A stretch of 64,000 nucleotides of DNA from RH-AL1 sp965198495 (GTDB taxonomy: Bacteria > Pseudomonadota > Alphaproteobacteria > Rhizobiales > Beijerinckiaceae), in contig CBDAPL010000001.1 in the NCBI GenBank assembly GCA_965198495.1, forward strand, positions 3,162,001-3,226,000, written 5' to 3'. The position numbers were made by a program, and so were the translations under genes. The notes below the pieces were generated by a model. The model ran no database searches. It saw only the letters and a list, made by a program, of their open reading frames with translations, and had not been told where the DNA came from. How positions within the stretch are numbered: the stretch's first letter is position 1; every line of letters begins with the position of its first letter. This document shows positions 42,750 through 51,074 of the stretch, in pieces.

Positions 42750-42847
42750 GGACGTGAAGGTCGCGCTGTGATCGCGACAGGTATTCACCCGAACGCGTCG
42801 CGCATGTCGGCGGTTGGTCCCCAACACAGCACTTGAAGGAAGTACCC

Positions 42848-44605
42848 ATGGGCGGCGAATTTTCAGCCGAGCAGAAGCGCTACCTCGAAGGTTTTACCTC
42901 GGGCATCCAGGTCGGGCGCCTGAAGCCTGCCGGTGGCGCCACCGCGCCGGCTGCGCCGAGCGGGCCAGACGCGCCGCATCTCGAGGCGCAGGTGAAGACC
43001 GAGGCCGCTGGCAAGAAACTCGTCGACCAGGAAAAGTGGAAGCGCGACGAGCATCCATTCGACGCCTACGACAAGTTGAAGGATCAGGCGGCGAAAGACG
43101 AATTCCCGAAACCGCCCGATAATTTCCGCTGGCGCTACTACGGCCTGTTCTACGTCGCTCCGGCGCAGGACGCCTATATGTGCCGGCTGCGAATCCACAA
43201 CGGCATTCTCACCCACTGGCAGTTCGCCGGCATGGCCGATCTCGCCGAGAAATTCGCCGGCGGCTATTCGCATGTGACGACCCGCGCGAACCTGCAACTG
43301 CGCGAAGTTCCCGCGCGGCACGGCATCGACCTTCTCGAGAGTATCGTCGACCTTGGGCTCTGCTCCAAGGGATCCGGCGCGGACAATATCCGCAACGTCA
43401 CTGGAGATGCGACCGCCGGAATCGCGCCGAACGAGCTGCTGGACACGCGGCCTTACGCACGCGATTGGCACTTCCACATCCTCGAGAACCGCGTCATGTA
43501 CGGATTGCCGCGCAAGTTCAACGTGGCGTTCGACGGCGGCGGGCCGATACCCACGCTTGAAGACACCAACGACATCGGTTTTCAGGCGATACAGGTCAAC
43601 GAGGGCGCGGGCGTCGAGCCTGGCGTCTACTTCCGTTTGATGCTTGGCGGTATTTCGGGCCACAAAGATCTGGCTCGCGATACCGGCGTCGTTCTGAAGC
43701 CGGCCGACGCGACGAAAGTCGCCGACGCGATTGTCCGCGTCTACATCGACAATGGGGATCGCACCAATCGAACGAAGGCGCGTCTGAAGTACGTGCTCGA
43801 TGCGTGGGGCTTCGACAAGTTCCTGGTGGCGGTCGAGGAGAAGCTTGGCCACAAGCTCGCACGTGTCGATGGCGCGCACGTGTCGCCGCGTCCGACCCAA
43901 CATCGCCAGGCGCATATCGGCGTGCATCCACAAAAGCAGGCCGGCTTGAACTACATCGGCGTGGTGCTGCCGGTCGGCAAGCTGCTGCCGCCGCAGATGC
44001 GCGAACTCGCCGCCATTTCCCACTCGCTCGGGGACGGCCATATTCGGCTTACCGTCTGGCAAAATCTGTTGATCTCCGGCATTCCCGACGACAAGTTGAC
44101 GGAGGCGCAGTCGCGCATCGAGGCGGCGGGCCTCGAGTGGCGCGCCTCTTCGATTCGTGCCGGTCTGGTCGCCTGCACCGGTTCGCAGGGATGCAAGTTC
44201 GCGGCGTCGCCGACGAAAAAAAACGCCGAGGAACTGGCCACTTATCTCGAGCCGAAGGTGACGCTCGATACGCCGGTGAACATCCATTTGACGGGTTGCC
44301 ACAACAGCTGCGCGCAGCACTACATCGGCGATGTCGGGTTGATCGGCGCGCGCGTTCCGATCAATGAGGACGGCGACACGGTGGATGGCTACGACATCCT
44401 CGTGGGTGGCGGTTTCTCGGAGCACGCCGGGATCGCTCGCGAGATCTATCCGAAGGTCGCGGCGACCGATGCGCCCAGCGTCGTGGAAAAACTGTTAAAG
44501 AGTTACCTTGCCCATCGATCAGGCCCGGACGAGACGTTTCAGGCCTTCACGGCATCGCGCGATATCGCCGTGCTGAAAGATCTCGCTGAAAAGGTCACGT
44601 TATGA
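42848..44605 (+). CDS. nirA: Ferredoxin-type siroheme nitrite reductase (NirA-like)
   Basis: A 585-residue nitrite/sulfite reductase. Two ferredoxin-like/siroheme half-repeats are visible (GYSHVTTRANLQLREVP and GDGHIRLTVWQNLLI). The [4Fe-4S]-siroheme cysteines are in ACTGSQGCKFA (Cys443, Cys449) and TGCHNSCAQHYIGDVG (Cys484, Cys488). It reduces nitrite to ammonium with six electrons. The length and the absence of an NADH domain fit the NirA type. The N-terminus EFSAEQKRYLEGFTSG resembles that of the next protein. ATG 42848 has AGGAAG 6 bases upstream. The stop overlaps the next start (ATGA). Confidence 0.93.
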   Translation: MGGEFSAEQKRYLEGFTSGIQVGRLKPAGGATAPAAPSGPDAPHLEAQVKTEAAGKKLVDQEKWKRDEHPFDAYDKLKDQAAKDEFPKPPDNFRWRYYGLFYVAPAQDAYMCRLRIHNGILTHWQFAGMADLAEKFAGGYSHVTTRANLQLREVPARHGIDLLESIVDLGLCSKGSGADNIRNVTGDATAGIAPNELLDTRPYARDWHFHILENRVMYGLPRKFNVAFDGGGPIPTLEDTNDIGFQAIQVNEGAGVEPGVYFRLMLGGISGHKDLARDTGVVLKPADATKVADAIVRVYIDNGDRTNRTKARLKYVLDAWGFDKFLVAVEEKLGHKLARVDGAHVSPRPTQHRQAHIGVHPQKQAGLNYIGVVLPVGKLLPPQMRELAAISHSLGDGHIRLTVWQNLLISGIPDDKLTEAQSRIEAAGLEWRASSIRAGLVACTGSQGCKFAASPTKKNAEELATYLEPKVTLDTPVNIHLTGCHNSCAQHYIGDVGLIGARVPINEDGDTVDGYDILVGGGFSEHAGIAREIYPKVAATDAPSVVEKLLKSYLAHRSGPDETFQAFTASRDIAVLKDLAEKVTL

Positions 44606-46188
44606 GTTTCGAGGGTCCGACGCCGACGATTGCGCCGTTCATCCCGGAGAACGCCCCTTTCTCGGAGGAGCAACGTGCCTGGCTGAATGGCTTTTTCGCC
44701 GGGTTTCTCGCGCCGCAAGCCGGTGACGCACAGCCGATCAGCGGCGATGCCGCCGGTGCGGCCGAAGACGATGACGCGCCATGGCACGATCCCTCCTTGG
44801 CGATCGACGATCGTATGAAGATGGCCGAAGGCAAGCCGCTACAGCGCCGGATGATGGCGGCAATGGCGCAGCAGGATTGCGGCCAGTGCGGCTACAATTG
44901 CAATGACTACTCGAAGGCCATCACCGACGGCGCGGAGGCGCGCCTGAATCTGTGCGTGCCGGGCGAAAAGGCGACGTTCCGTATGCTGAAGTCGCTGGCC
45001 GCCGAACTCGGCGACGCGCCGTCGGACGCGCCCAAGGCCGAAGCCGCGGCCGTGGCCCCCGAGGCCGAGGGTCCGCCTGGCTACGCGCGATCGAACCCGG
45101 TCGAGGTTGTCTTCAAGGGGCGCCGCAGGCTCAACAAGGCGGATTCCGAGAAGGCGACGTTCCACATCGATATTGATTTGTCCGCCGCCGGAATCGAGTA
45201 CGTCGTTGGTGATTCGTTTGGCTTGTTCCCGCAGAACGATCCCGAACTCGTTGAGAAAGTCGTAGCCGCCATCGGCGCCCCGCGTGACTTTCCGATCGGC
45301 GACAAGACCCTCGTTCAGGTCTTGACCACCGATATGTCGTTGGGCGCGGCCCCGGATTCGTTGTTCGAGCTCATCTCCTATATCACCGGCGGCGAGCGGC
45401 GCGCGAGGGCCAAGTTGCTCGCCAAAGGCGAGGATCCGGATGGGGATGTCCATACGCTCGACGTGCTTGCGGCGATCATGAAGTTTCCGGACCTGCGACC
45501 GGACCCGGAGGCTTTCGTCGAATGCCTGGACCCTCTTCAGCCGCGTCTTTACTCGATCTCGTCCTCGCACAACGCGACACCCGGCCAAGTCTCGCTTACC
45601 GTTGACCACGTCCGCTATTTCGTCGGAGATCGCACCCGTCATGGCGTCGCTTCGTCGTGGCTGGCCGAGCGTCTGATGCCCAAGACAGCGATCAAGGCCT
45701 ATGTGCAGAAGGCTCACAACTTCGCCCTGCCGGCGTCCGCAGAGACGCCGATCATCATGGTGGGCCCCGGAACGGGCGTGGCGCCGTTTCGCGCGTTTCT
45801 GCATGATCGCAAGGCGGCCGATGCGAAAGGCGGTGCCTGGCTCTTCTTCGGCCATCAACGCCGCGCCGCTGATTTCTTCTACGAGGACGAGATGGAAACC
45901 TTTCTCGGCGACGGCACGCTTTCCAAACTATCGCTGGCTTGGTCGCGCGATGGCGACAAGAAGACCTATGTCCAGGACAAGATGCGCGAGGACGCGGAGG
46001 AACTCTGGTCGTGGCTCGAGCGGGGTGCGCATTTCTACATCTGCGGCGACGCCAAGCGGATGGCGAGCGACGTCGAGAAGGCTTTGACGGAGATTGTTGC
46101 CACCAAGGGCGGGCAGGACGAGGCGGCCGCGAAAAGCTTCATATCCGGCCTCAAGAAGAACGGTCGATATCAAGCCGACGTCTATTGA
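44602..46188 (+). CDS. Fe-S cluster/flavodoxin reductase-type electron-transfer protein (CysJ-like, no FMN domain)
   Basis: A 528-residue protein. It opens with PFSEEQRAWLNGFFAGFLA (residues 19-37). A cysteine motif DCGQCGYNCNDYSKAI with a further Cys gives Cys93, Cys96, Cys100 and Cys118 (C-x2-C-x3-C-x17-C), resembling the PF04060-type [4Fe-4S] domain. From about residue 165 to the end is a sulfite reductase/P450-reductase-type FAD-NADPH module (RLYSISSSHN, HGVASSWLAERL, GPGTGVAPFRAFLHDR, HFYICGDAKRMASDVEKAL). Ordinary CysJ has a flavodoxin domain where this has Fe-S. It most likely supplies NADPH electrons to NirA. It overlaps nirA by four bases. Confidence 0.88.
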   Translation: MSFEGPTPTIAPFIPENAPFSEEQRAWLNGFFAGFLAPQAGDAQPISGDAAGAAEDDDAPWHDPSLAIDDRMKMAEGKPLQRRMMAAMAQQDCGQCGYNCNDYSKAITDGAEARLNLCVPGEKATFRMLKSLAAELGDAPSDAPKAEAAAVAPEAEGPPGYARSNPVEVVFKGRRRLNKADSEKATFHIDIDLSAAGIEYVVGDSFGLFPQNDPELVEKVVAAIGAPRDFPIGDKTLVQVLTTDMSLGAAPDSLFELISYITGGERRARAKLLAKGEDPDGDVHTLDVLAAIMKFPDLRPDPEAFVECLDPLQPRLYSISSSHNATPGQVSLTVDHVRYFVGDRTRHGVASSWLAERLMPKTAIKAYVQKAHNFALPASAETPIIMVGPGTGVAPFRAFLHDRKAADAKGGAWLFFGHQRRAADFFYEDEMETFLGDGTLSKLSLAWSRDGDKKTYVQDKMREDAEELWSWLERGAHFYICGDAKRMASDVEKALTEIVATKGGQDEAAAKSFISGLKKNGRYQADVY

Positions 46189-46198
46189 GGATTACGCC

Positions 46199-48862
46199 TT
46201 GACGATTGCGGTCAAGACCACCTGCCCGTATTGCGGCGTCGGCTGCGGCGTCCTGGCGACACCGGACGGTCTCGGCGGTGCGACGATCGCGGGGGATCCA
46301 GAACATCCCGCTAATTTCGGCAGGCTTTGCTCGAAGGGTTCGGCGCTCGGTGAGACGCTCGACCTTGCGACGCGGCAACTTTATCCGACCGTGCTTGGCG
46401 AGCGCGTCGATTGGGACACGGCGATCGACCACGTGGCGACCGGATTTCGCCGTATCATCGACAGGCATGGCCCCTCCGCTGTCGCGTTCTACCTGTCGGG
46501 CCAACTTCTCACCGAGGATTATTACGTCCCCAACAAGCTGATGAAGGGATTCATCGGGTCCGCCAACGTTGACACCAATTCGCGACTTTGCATGTCGACG
46601 TCCGTTGCCGGACACAAGCGCGCTTTCGGCTCCGATACGGTGCCAGGCTGCTACGAAGACTTGGATGAGGCCGACATGCTGATCCTCGTCGGGTCGAATG
46701 CGGCATGGTGCCATCCCATTTTGTACCAGCGCATGATGAAGGCGCACGAGACGCGCGGCGCGACGCTCGTGACCATCGACGTTCGCAAGACCTCGACAGC
46801 GGAAAGCGGCGACTACCATCTGGCAATCGCGCCGGGCCAGGACAGCGCGCTGTTCTCCGGCCTGTTGGTCTATCTCGTCGACAACAATCATGTCGATCAC
46901 GAATACGTCGCGGCTCACACGGAGGGCTTCGAGGCGGCTGTCGCGCGCGCGCGATCGATCGCGCCCAACATCGCGGCGACGGCGATGCGAACGCGCTTGT
47001 CGAGCGAGGATATCAGCCGGTTCTTCCGGCGTTTCGCGACGACGGAGCGTGTGGTCACGCTTTACAGTCAAGGCGTCAACCAGTCGTCGCAAGGCACCGA
47101 CAAGGTCAACGCGATCATCAACTGCCATCTCGCGACGGGGCGCATCGGTAGGCCGGGCATGGGGCCGTTCTCGCTTACCGGTCAGCCCAACGCCATGGGG
47201 GGGCGAGAAGTCGGTGGGCTCTCAAACCAACTTGCCGCGCACATGAATTTCGTCGCGCCGGACATCGACAAGGTCCGGCGGTTCTGGAACGCGCCGAATA
47301 TCGCCGAGACGCCGGGCCTTAAGATCACCGACATGATCAAGGCCATCGAGAGTGGCTCCATCAAGGCGCTCTGGGTTCTCGGCACGAACCCCGCCGTCAG
47401 CCTTCCACAGGCTGGCGATGTACGCGCCGCCTTCAAGAACCTTGAGCTTTTCATCGTCTCTGAAAACGTCGCCTCGAACGATACTCTGCGCTCGGGCGCG
47501 CACGTCGTCCTGCCTAGTACTGGCTGGGGAGAGAAGGATGGTACGGTCACGAACTCTGAGCGCCGCATCTCCCGTCAACGACGCTTCCTCAGCACGCCCG
47601 AGGAGGTCAAAGAGGACTGGTGGGTGATCAGCCAGGTCGCGAAAAAGCTTGGCTTCGCCGGTTTCGACTACACGAGTTCCGCCGAAATTTTCGCCGAGCA
47701 CGCCGCACTCTCCGCGTTCGAGAATGACGGCCAGCGTGATTTCGACATCGGCGGCCTCGCGAAGATGGACCAGGCGGCGTACAACGATCTCGCGCCGACG
47801 CAATGGCCGGTCTTCGCCGACGGCGCCCGCGCCCGCCTCTTCGCTGATGGAGGCTTCTTCACGCCGACGCGCAAGGCGGCATTCGTCGCGATTATCCCGC
47901 CTCAGTTGGCCGAGCCTGTCTCGGCCTCTTTCCCGCTCCTGATGAATACCGGCCGCGTTCGCGACCAGTGGCATACGATGACACGCACCGGTCTTTCCCC
48001 GCGCCTCGGCAGCCATGTCGCGGAACCGTTTGTCTCGGTGCATCCCTCGGACGCGAGCCGGTTCGGCCTCTCCGATGGCGGGCTGGCGCGTTTGACGAAC
48101 CATCATGGTGCGGCCACCTTCCGCGTCGTGGTCACGCAGAACCAGGAGCGCGGCGCTATCTTCGTGCCGATGCACTGGAACGACGAGACGGCCAGCGACG
48201 CCCGCACGGGATCGCTCGTTCACGCGATCGTCGATCCGATCTCGGGCCAGCCGGACTCCAAGGCCACACCGGTCGCGATAGAGCCGGTGCCGGTGAAACT
48301 CGCGGGATTCATGCTGGCGCGCCGTCGTATCGCCCTGCCTCGCGACAGCTTCTGGGCCTGGGCCGCGGTCAAGGGCGGCTATGCCGCGCGAATCGATACC
48401 CGCCACGATGGTGCCGATCTATTGGCGGCATTGAACGAGGCCTGCGGATCGACCGATATTTTGAGCTACCACGACACAAAGCGCGGCATCACCCGGGTGG
48501 CGTTGCTCGCCGATGAAAAGCTGGTGGGAGCCTTATTCCTTGCCCCGGTTGGGACCGCGCCGAAATGGGCGGTTCTTGAAGAGGCCTGGACGAGAGACAT
48601 CATCGACAAGCCGATGCGGCGCATGTTGCTGTCCGGCAGGCGTTTCGATGGAGGCGCGGACGAGGGACCAAATGTTTGCGCGTGTTTCGGCGTTCCCGAG
48701 AATCGAATCATCGCCGCAATTGCTGGGGGTTGCACCTCTGCGGCAGCGATCGGCGGCCAACTCAAAGCCGGGACGAATTGCGGATCTTGCATCCCAGAGC
48801 TGAAACGGCTGATTGCCGAAGCCGCCTCCTCCGCGAGGGCGCCGCAGCAGGGTGTGTCGTGA
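46199..48862 (+). CDS. nasA: Assimilatory nitrate reductase catalytic subunit NasA
   Basis: An 887-residue molybdenum bis-MGD enzyme. The N-terminal [4Fe-4S] motif is TTCPYCGVGCGVLAT with a further Cys in RLCSKG. The molybdopterin regions include NVDTNSRLCMSTSVAGHKRA, PGMGPFSLTGQPNAMGGREV and WVLGTNPAVSLPQ. A C-terminal BFD-like [2Fe-2S] domain is visible as NVCACFGVPENRIIAAI and GTNCGSCIPELKRLI. It reduces nitrate to nitrite in the cytosol. TTG 46199 is chosen with GAGG 8 bases upstream, placing the Fe-S motif at residue 9 as in homologues. The BFD domain probably accepts electrons from the operon's flavoproteins. Confidence 0.95.
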   Translation: MTIAVKTTCPYCGVGCGVLATPDGLGGATIAGDPEHPANFGRLCSKGSALGETLDLATRQLYPTVLGERVDWDTAIDHVATGFRRIIDRHGPSAVAFYLSGQLLTEDYYVPNKLMKGFIGSANVDTNSRLCMSTSVAGHKRAFGSDTVPGCYEDLDEADMLILVGSNAAWCHPILYQRMMKAHETRGATLVTIDVRKTSTAESGDYHLAIAPGQDSALFSGLLVYLVDNNHVDHEYVAAHTEGFEAAVARARSIAPNIAATAMRTRLSSEDISRFFRRFATTERVVTLYSQGVNQSSQGTDKVNAIINCHLATGRIGRPGMGPFSLTGQPNAMGGREVGGLSNQLAAHMNFVAPDIDKVRRFWNAPNIAETPGLKITDMIKAIESGSIKALWVLGTNPAVSLPQAGDVRAAFKNLELFIVSENVASNDTLRSGAHVVLPSTGWGEKDGTVTNSERRISRQRRFLSTPEEVKEDWWVISQVAKKLGFAGFDYTSSAEIFAEHAALSAFENDGQRDFDIGGLAKMDQAAYNDLAPTQWPVFADGARARLFADGGFFTPTRKAAFVAIIPPQLAEPVSASFPLLMNTGRVRDQWHTMTRTGLSPRLGSHVAEPFVSVHPSDASRFGLSDGGLARLTNHHGAATFRVVVTQNQERGAIFVPMHWNDETASDARTGSLVHAIVDPISGQPDSKATPVAIEPVPVKLAGFMLARRRIALPRDSFWAWAAVKGGYAARIDTRHDGADLLAALNEACGSTDILSYHDTKRGITRVALLADEKLVGALFLAPVGTAPKWAVLEEAWTRDIIDKPMRRMLLSGRRFDGGADEGPNVCACFGVPENRIIAAIAGGCTSAAAIGGQLKAGTNCGSCIPELKRLIAEAASSARAPQQGVS

Positions 48863-48901
48863 AATCCGCCTAGAGCGCAGCTCAGGTTCCGACGGTGGAG
48901 G

Positions 48902-49129
48902 TCAGATGCCAGTCTGCTTGTCGATCCGCTTGGCGCCCCCAATGAGCCGCGCCCAGGTCTCTTGAACGTCGGTCGAAAGACCGCGCATGTTCTCGTTGAC
49001 GACAGCCCAGTTGACCATCGTGCGCCCGGCTGGTTCGCCTGCGCCCGGCGCGCTTCGCGTCGCGTCGACCACGTAAGCGGTTCCTATGGTCAGGAAGCAT
49101 CCAACAATCAGGCCCAGACTAAAACGCAT
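48902..49129 (-). CDS. Small membrane-anchored protein (75 aa), alphaproteobacterial hypothetical
   Basis: A 75-residue protein with an N-terminal hydrophobic anchor or signal (RFSLGLIVGCFLTIGTAYVV). It is followed by a variable linker and then NWAVVNENMRGLSTDVQETW with ARLIGG, a pattern I recall as recurrent in Hyphomicrobiales small proteins of unknown function. It is convergent with nasA, with ends 39 bases apart. ATG 49129 follows a purine-rich AGAG segment. Confidence 0.7.
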   Translation of the reverse strand: MRFSLGLIVGCFLTIGTAYVVDATRSAPGAGEPAGRTMVNWAVVNENMRGLSTDVQETWARLIGGAKRIDKQTGI

Positions 49130-49237
49130 TCTTGCTCTCCGTGGAACCTCGCTCTTACTGCAACGCTTGCTGCAAACGGCAGTTCCGGACGCTAACCGCG
49201 GCGGCGACGGTCTGGTGGCGATCGCGCGAGGTCGGAG

Positions 49238-51046
49238 ATGTCATTGAAGATCGAGGACTACGCGATGATCGGCGACGGTCAGACCGCCGCTCTTGTGGGG
49301 CGCGACGGCTCGATCGATTGGCTATGTTGGCCCCGCTTCGACTCTGCGTCCTGCTTCGCTCGCATCATCGGCGAGGAAGACAATGGGCGTTGGCTGCTCG
49401 CGCCTGTCGATGCCGCCGCGAAGACGCATCGCGCCTATCGCGACAAGACCCTGATCCTGGAGACGCATTACGAAAACGCCGAGGGTGCGGCGGTGGTGAT
49501 CGACTTCCTGCCGATCACGCGGCCACAGGTCGCCCTCGTGCGGATCGTCCGCGGCTTGCGCGGGACCATGCGCTTTCACACCGAACTTATCCTCAGGCCG
49601 AATTACGGCGTCGCGATCCCGTGGATCAAGCGTGACCAGGATGGCAGCCTACGCGCCGTCGTCGGACCCGACGCGTTCATCATGCGCACCAAGGCCAAGC
49701 TCGAGCCAGACGGCAGGCGCCATGGCGCCGAGTTCCTGGTCGCCGCCGGCGAGAGCATGGAGTTCGCTTTCGCCTACCATCTCCCGTTCCAGCCGGTGCC
49801 CGAGCCTCTCCAGGTCAACAAGGTTCTGGAGGAAACCGAGTTGCGCTGGCTTAATTGGACGAAGGCGTTCGCGCATGAAGGTCCCTATCAGTCGATCGTT
49901 CTTCAATCGCTCATCACCTTGCGGGCGCTGATCTACGAGCCGTCGGGCGCAATCGTCGCCGCTCCAACGACTTCGCTGCCGGAAGAACTCGGCGGCGCGC
50001 GCAACTGGGATTATCGCTACTGCTGGCTGCGCGACGCGACCTTCACGCTCCTGGCCATGATGAATGGCGGCTACGTGAACGAGGCTAACAACTGGCGGCG
50101 GTGGCTGCTGCGCTCGATCGGCGGCGATCCATCGCAAGTGCAGATTATGTATGGGATCGGCGGCGAGCAGCGAATTCCTGAGATCGAGATCGATGCTCTA
50201 GCCGGCTATGAGAATTCGAAACCGGTGCGCGTCGGCAACGCGGCCGCTGGCCAACTGCAAATCGACATCTACGGCGAGGTGCTCGACGCGATGTACCAGG
50301 CCCGCAAGCGCGGCCTGACCGGCGATGACGAGGACTGGACGTTACAGGTTGAGCTCCTTCGTCACCTGGAGACGGTGTGGACCGAGCCCGACGAAGGCAT
50401 CTGGGAAGTTCGGGGCGGCCCCAAGCACTTCGTCTACTCGAAGGTCATGGCTTGGGTTGCTTTCGATCGCGTGATCAAGACGGTCGAGGAGTTCGGGCTG
50501 AAGGGCGATACGGCGAGGTGGCGGAAGATACGGGAGACGATCCATGCCGAAATCTGCGAGAAGGGTTGGAACGAAGAGGTCGGCGCCTTCACGCAATATT
50601 ATGGCTCGACGGCGATGGACGCCTCTATCCTTCTGATGCCGTTGACAGGCTTCCTGGCACCCGAGGATCCCCGGATTCGCAAGACCGTCGAGGCGGTCGA
50701 GAAGCACCTGATGAAAGACGGGTTTATTCAGCGCTACGTGACGGACGACAGCGATGGCCTCAAGGGCTCGGAAGGCGCGTTCATCGCCTGCTCGTTCTGG
50801 TTCGTCGACAATCTAGTCTTGATCGGTCGCAGAGACGACGCGCGGTCCATGTTCGAGCGGCTGATCAGCATAAGCACCGATCTCGGCTTCATGTCGGAAG
50901 AATACGATACGAAGAGCAAGCGTCTGATCGGTAATTTCCCGCAGGCGTTCTCGCATATCGCCCTGATCAACTCGGCTTTCAACCTGGCGAAGCCGAGCAA
51001 CATTAAACCGTCAACAGAACGTTCAGGTCACCAGCCCGATTTCTGA
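49238..51046 (+). CDS. Glycoside hydrolase family 15 protein (glucoamylase/trehalase-like)
   Basis: A 602-residue protein. It has an N-terminal beta-sandwich domain (residues 1 to about 220), opening KIEDYAMIGDGQTAALVGRD then SIDWLCWPRFDSASCFARI. An (alpha/alpha)6 catalytic barrel follows, with WDYRYCWLRDATFTLLAMM, PDEGIWEVRGGPKHFVYSKV carrying the general acid Glu, and EEYDTKSKRLIGNFPQAFSH carrying the general base region. There is no signal peptide, so it is cytosolic. Bacterial members include glucoamylases and alpha,alpha-trehalases; the substrate cannot be chosen from sequence. ATG 49238 is used. It is convergent with the following hydrolase gene. Confidence 0.92.
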   Translation: MSLKIEDYAMIGDGQTAALVGRDGSIDWLCWPRFDSASCFARIIGEEDNGRWLLAPVDAAAKTHRAYRDKTLILETHYENAEGAAVVIDFLPITRPQVALVRIVRGLRGTMRFHTELILRPNYGVAIPWIKRDQDGSLRAVVGPDAFIMRTKAKLEPDGRRHGAEFLVAAGESMEFAFAYHLPFQPVPEPLQVNKVLEETELRWLNWTKAFAHEGPYQSIVLQSLITLRALIYEPSGAIVAAPTTSLPEELGGARNWDYRYCWLRDATFTLLAMMNGGYVNEANNWRRWLLRSIGGDPSQVQIMYGIGGEQRIPEIEIDALAGYENSKPVRVGNAAAGQLQIDIYGEVLDAMYQARKRGLTGDDEDWTLQVELLRHLETVWTEPDEGIWEVRGGPKHFVYSKVMAWVAFDRVIKTVEEFGLKGDTARWRKIRETIHAEICEKGWNEEVGAFTQYYGSTAMDASILLMPLTGFLAPEDPRIRKTVEAVEKHLMKDGFIQRYVTDDSDGLKGSEGAFIACSFWFVDNLVLIGRRDDARSMFERLISISTDLGFMSEEYDTKSKRLIGNFPQAFSHIALINSAFNLAKPSNIKPSTERSGHQPDF

Positions 51047-51074
51047 TTGGTCACCAGAGCGGGCGTTCGGACTT

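Noticed and set aside
41377..48862. Nitrate/nitrite transporter (NarK or NrtABC) within the nas operon
   Set aside because: All four coding regions are accounted for by reductase components, and flanking genes are unrelated. Any transporter must be elsewhere.
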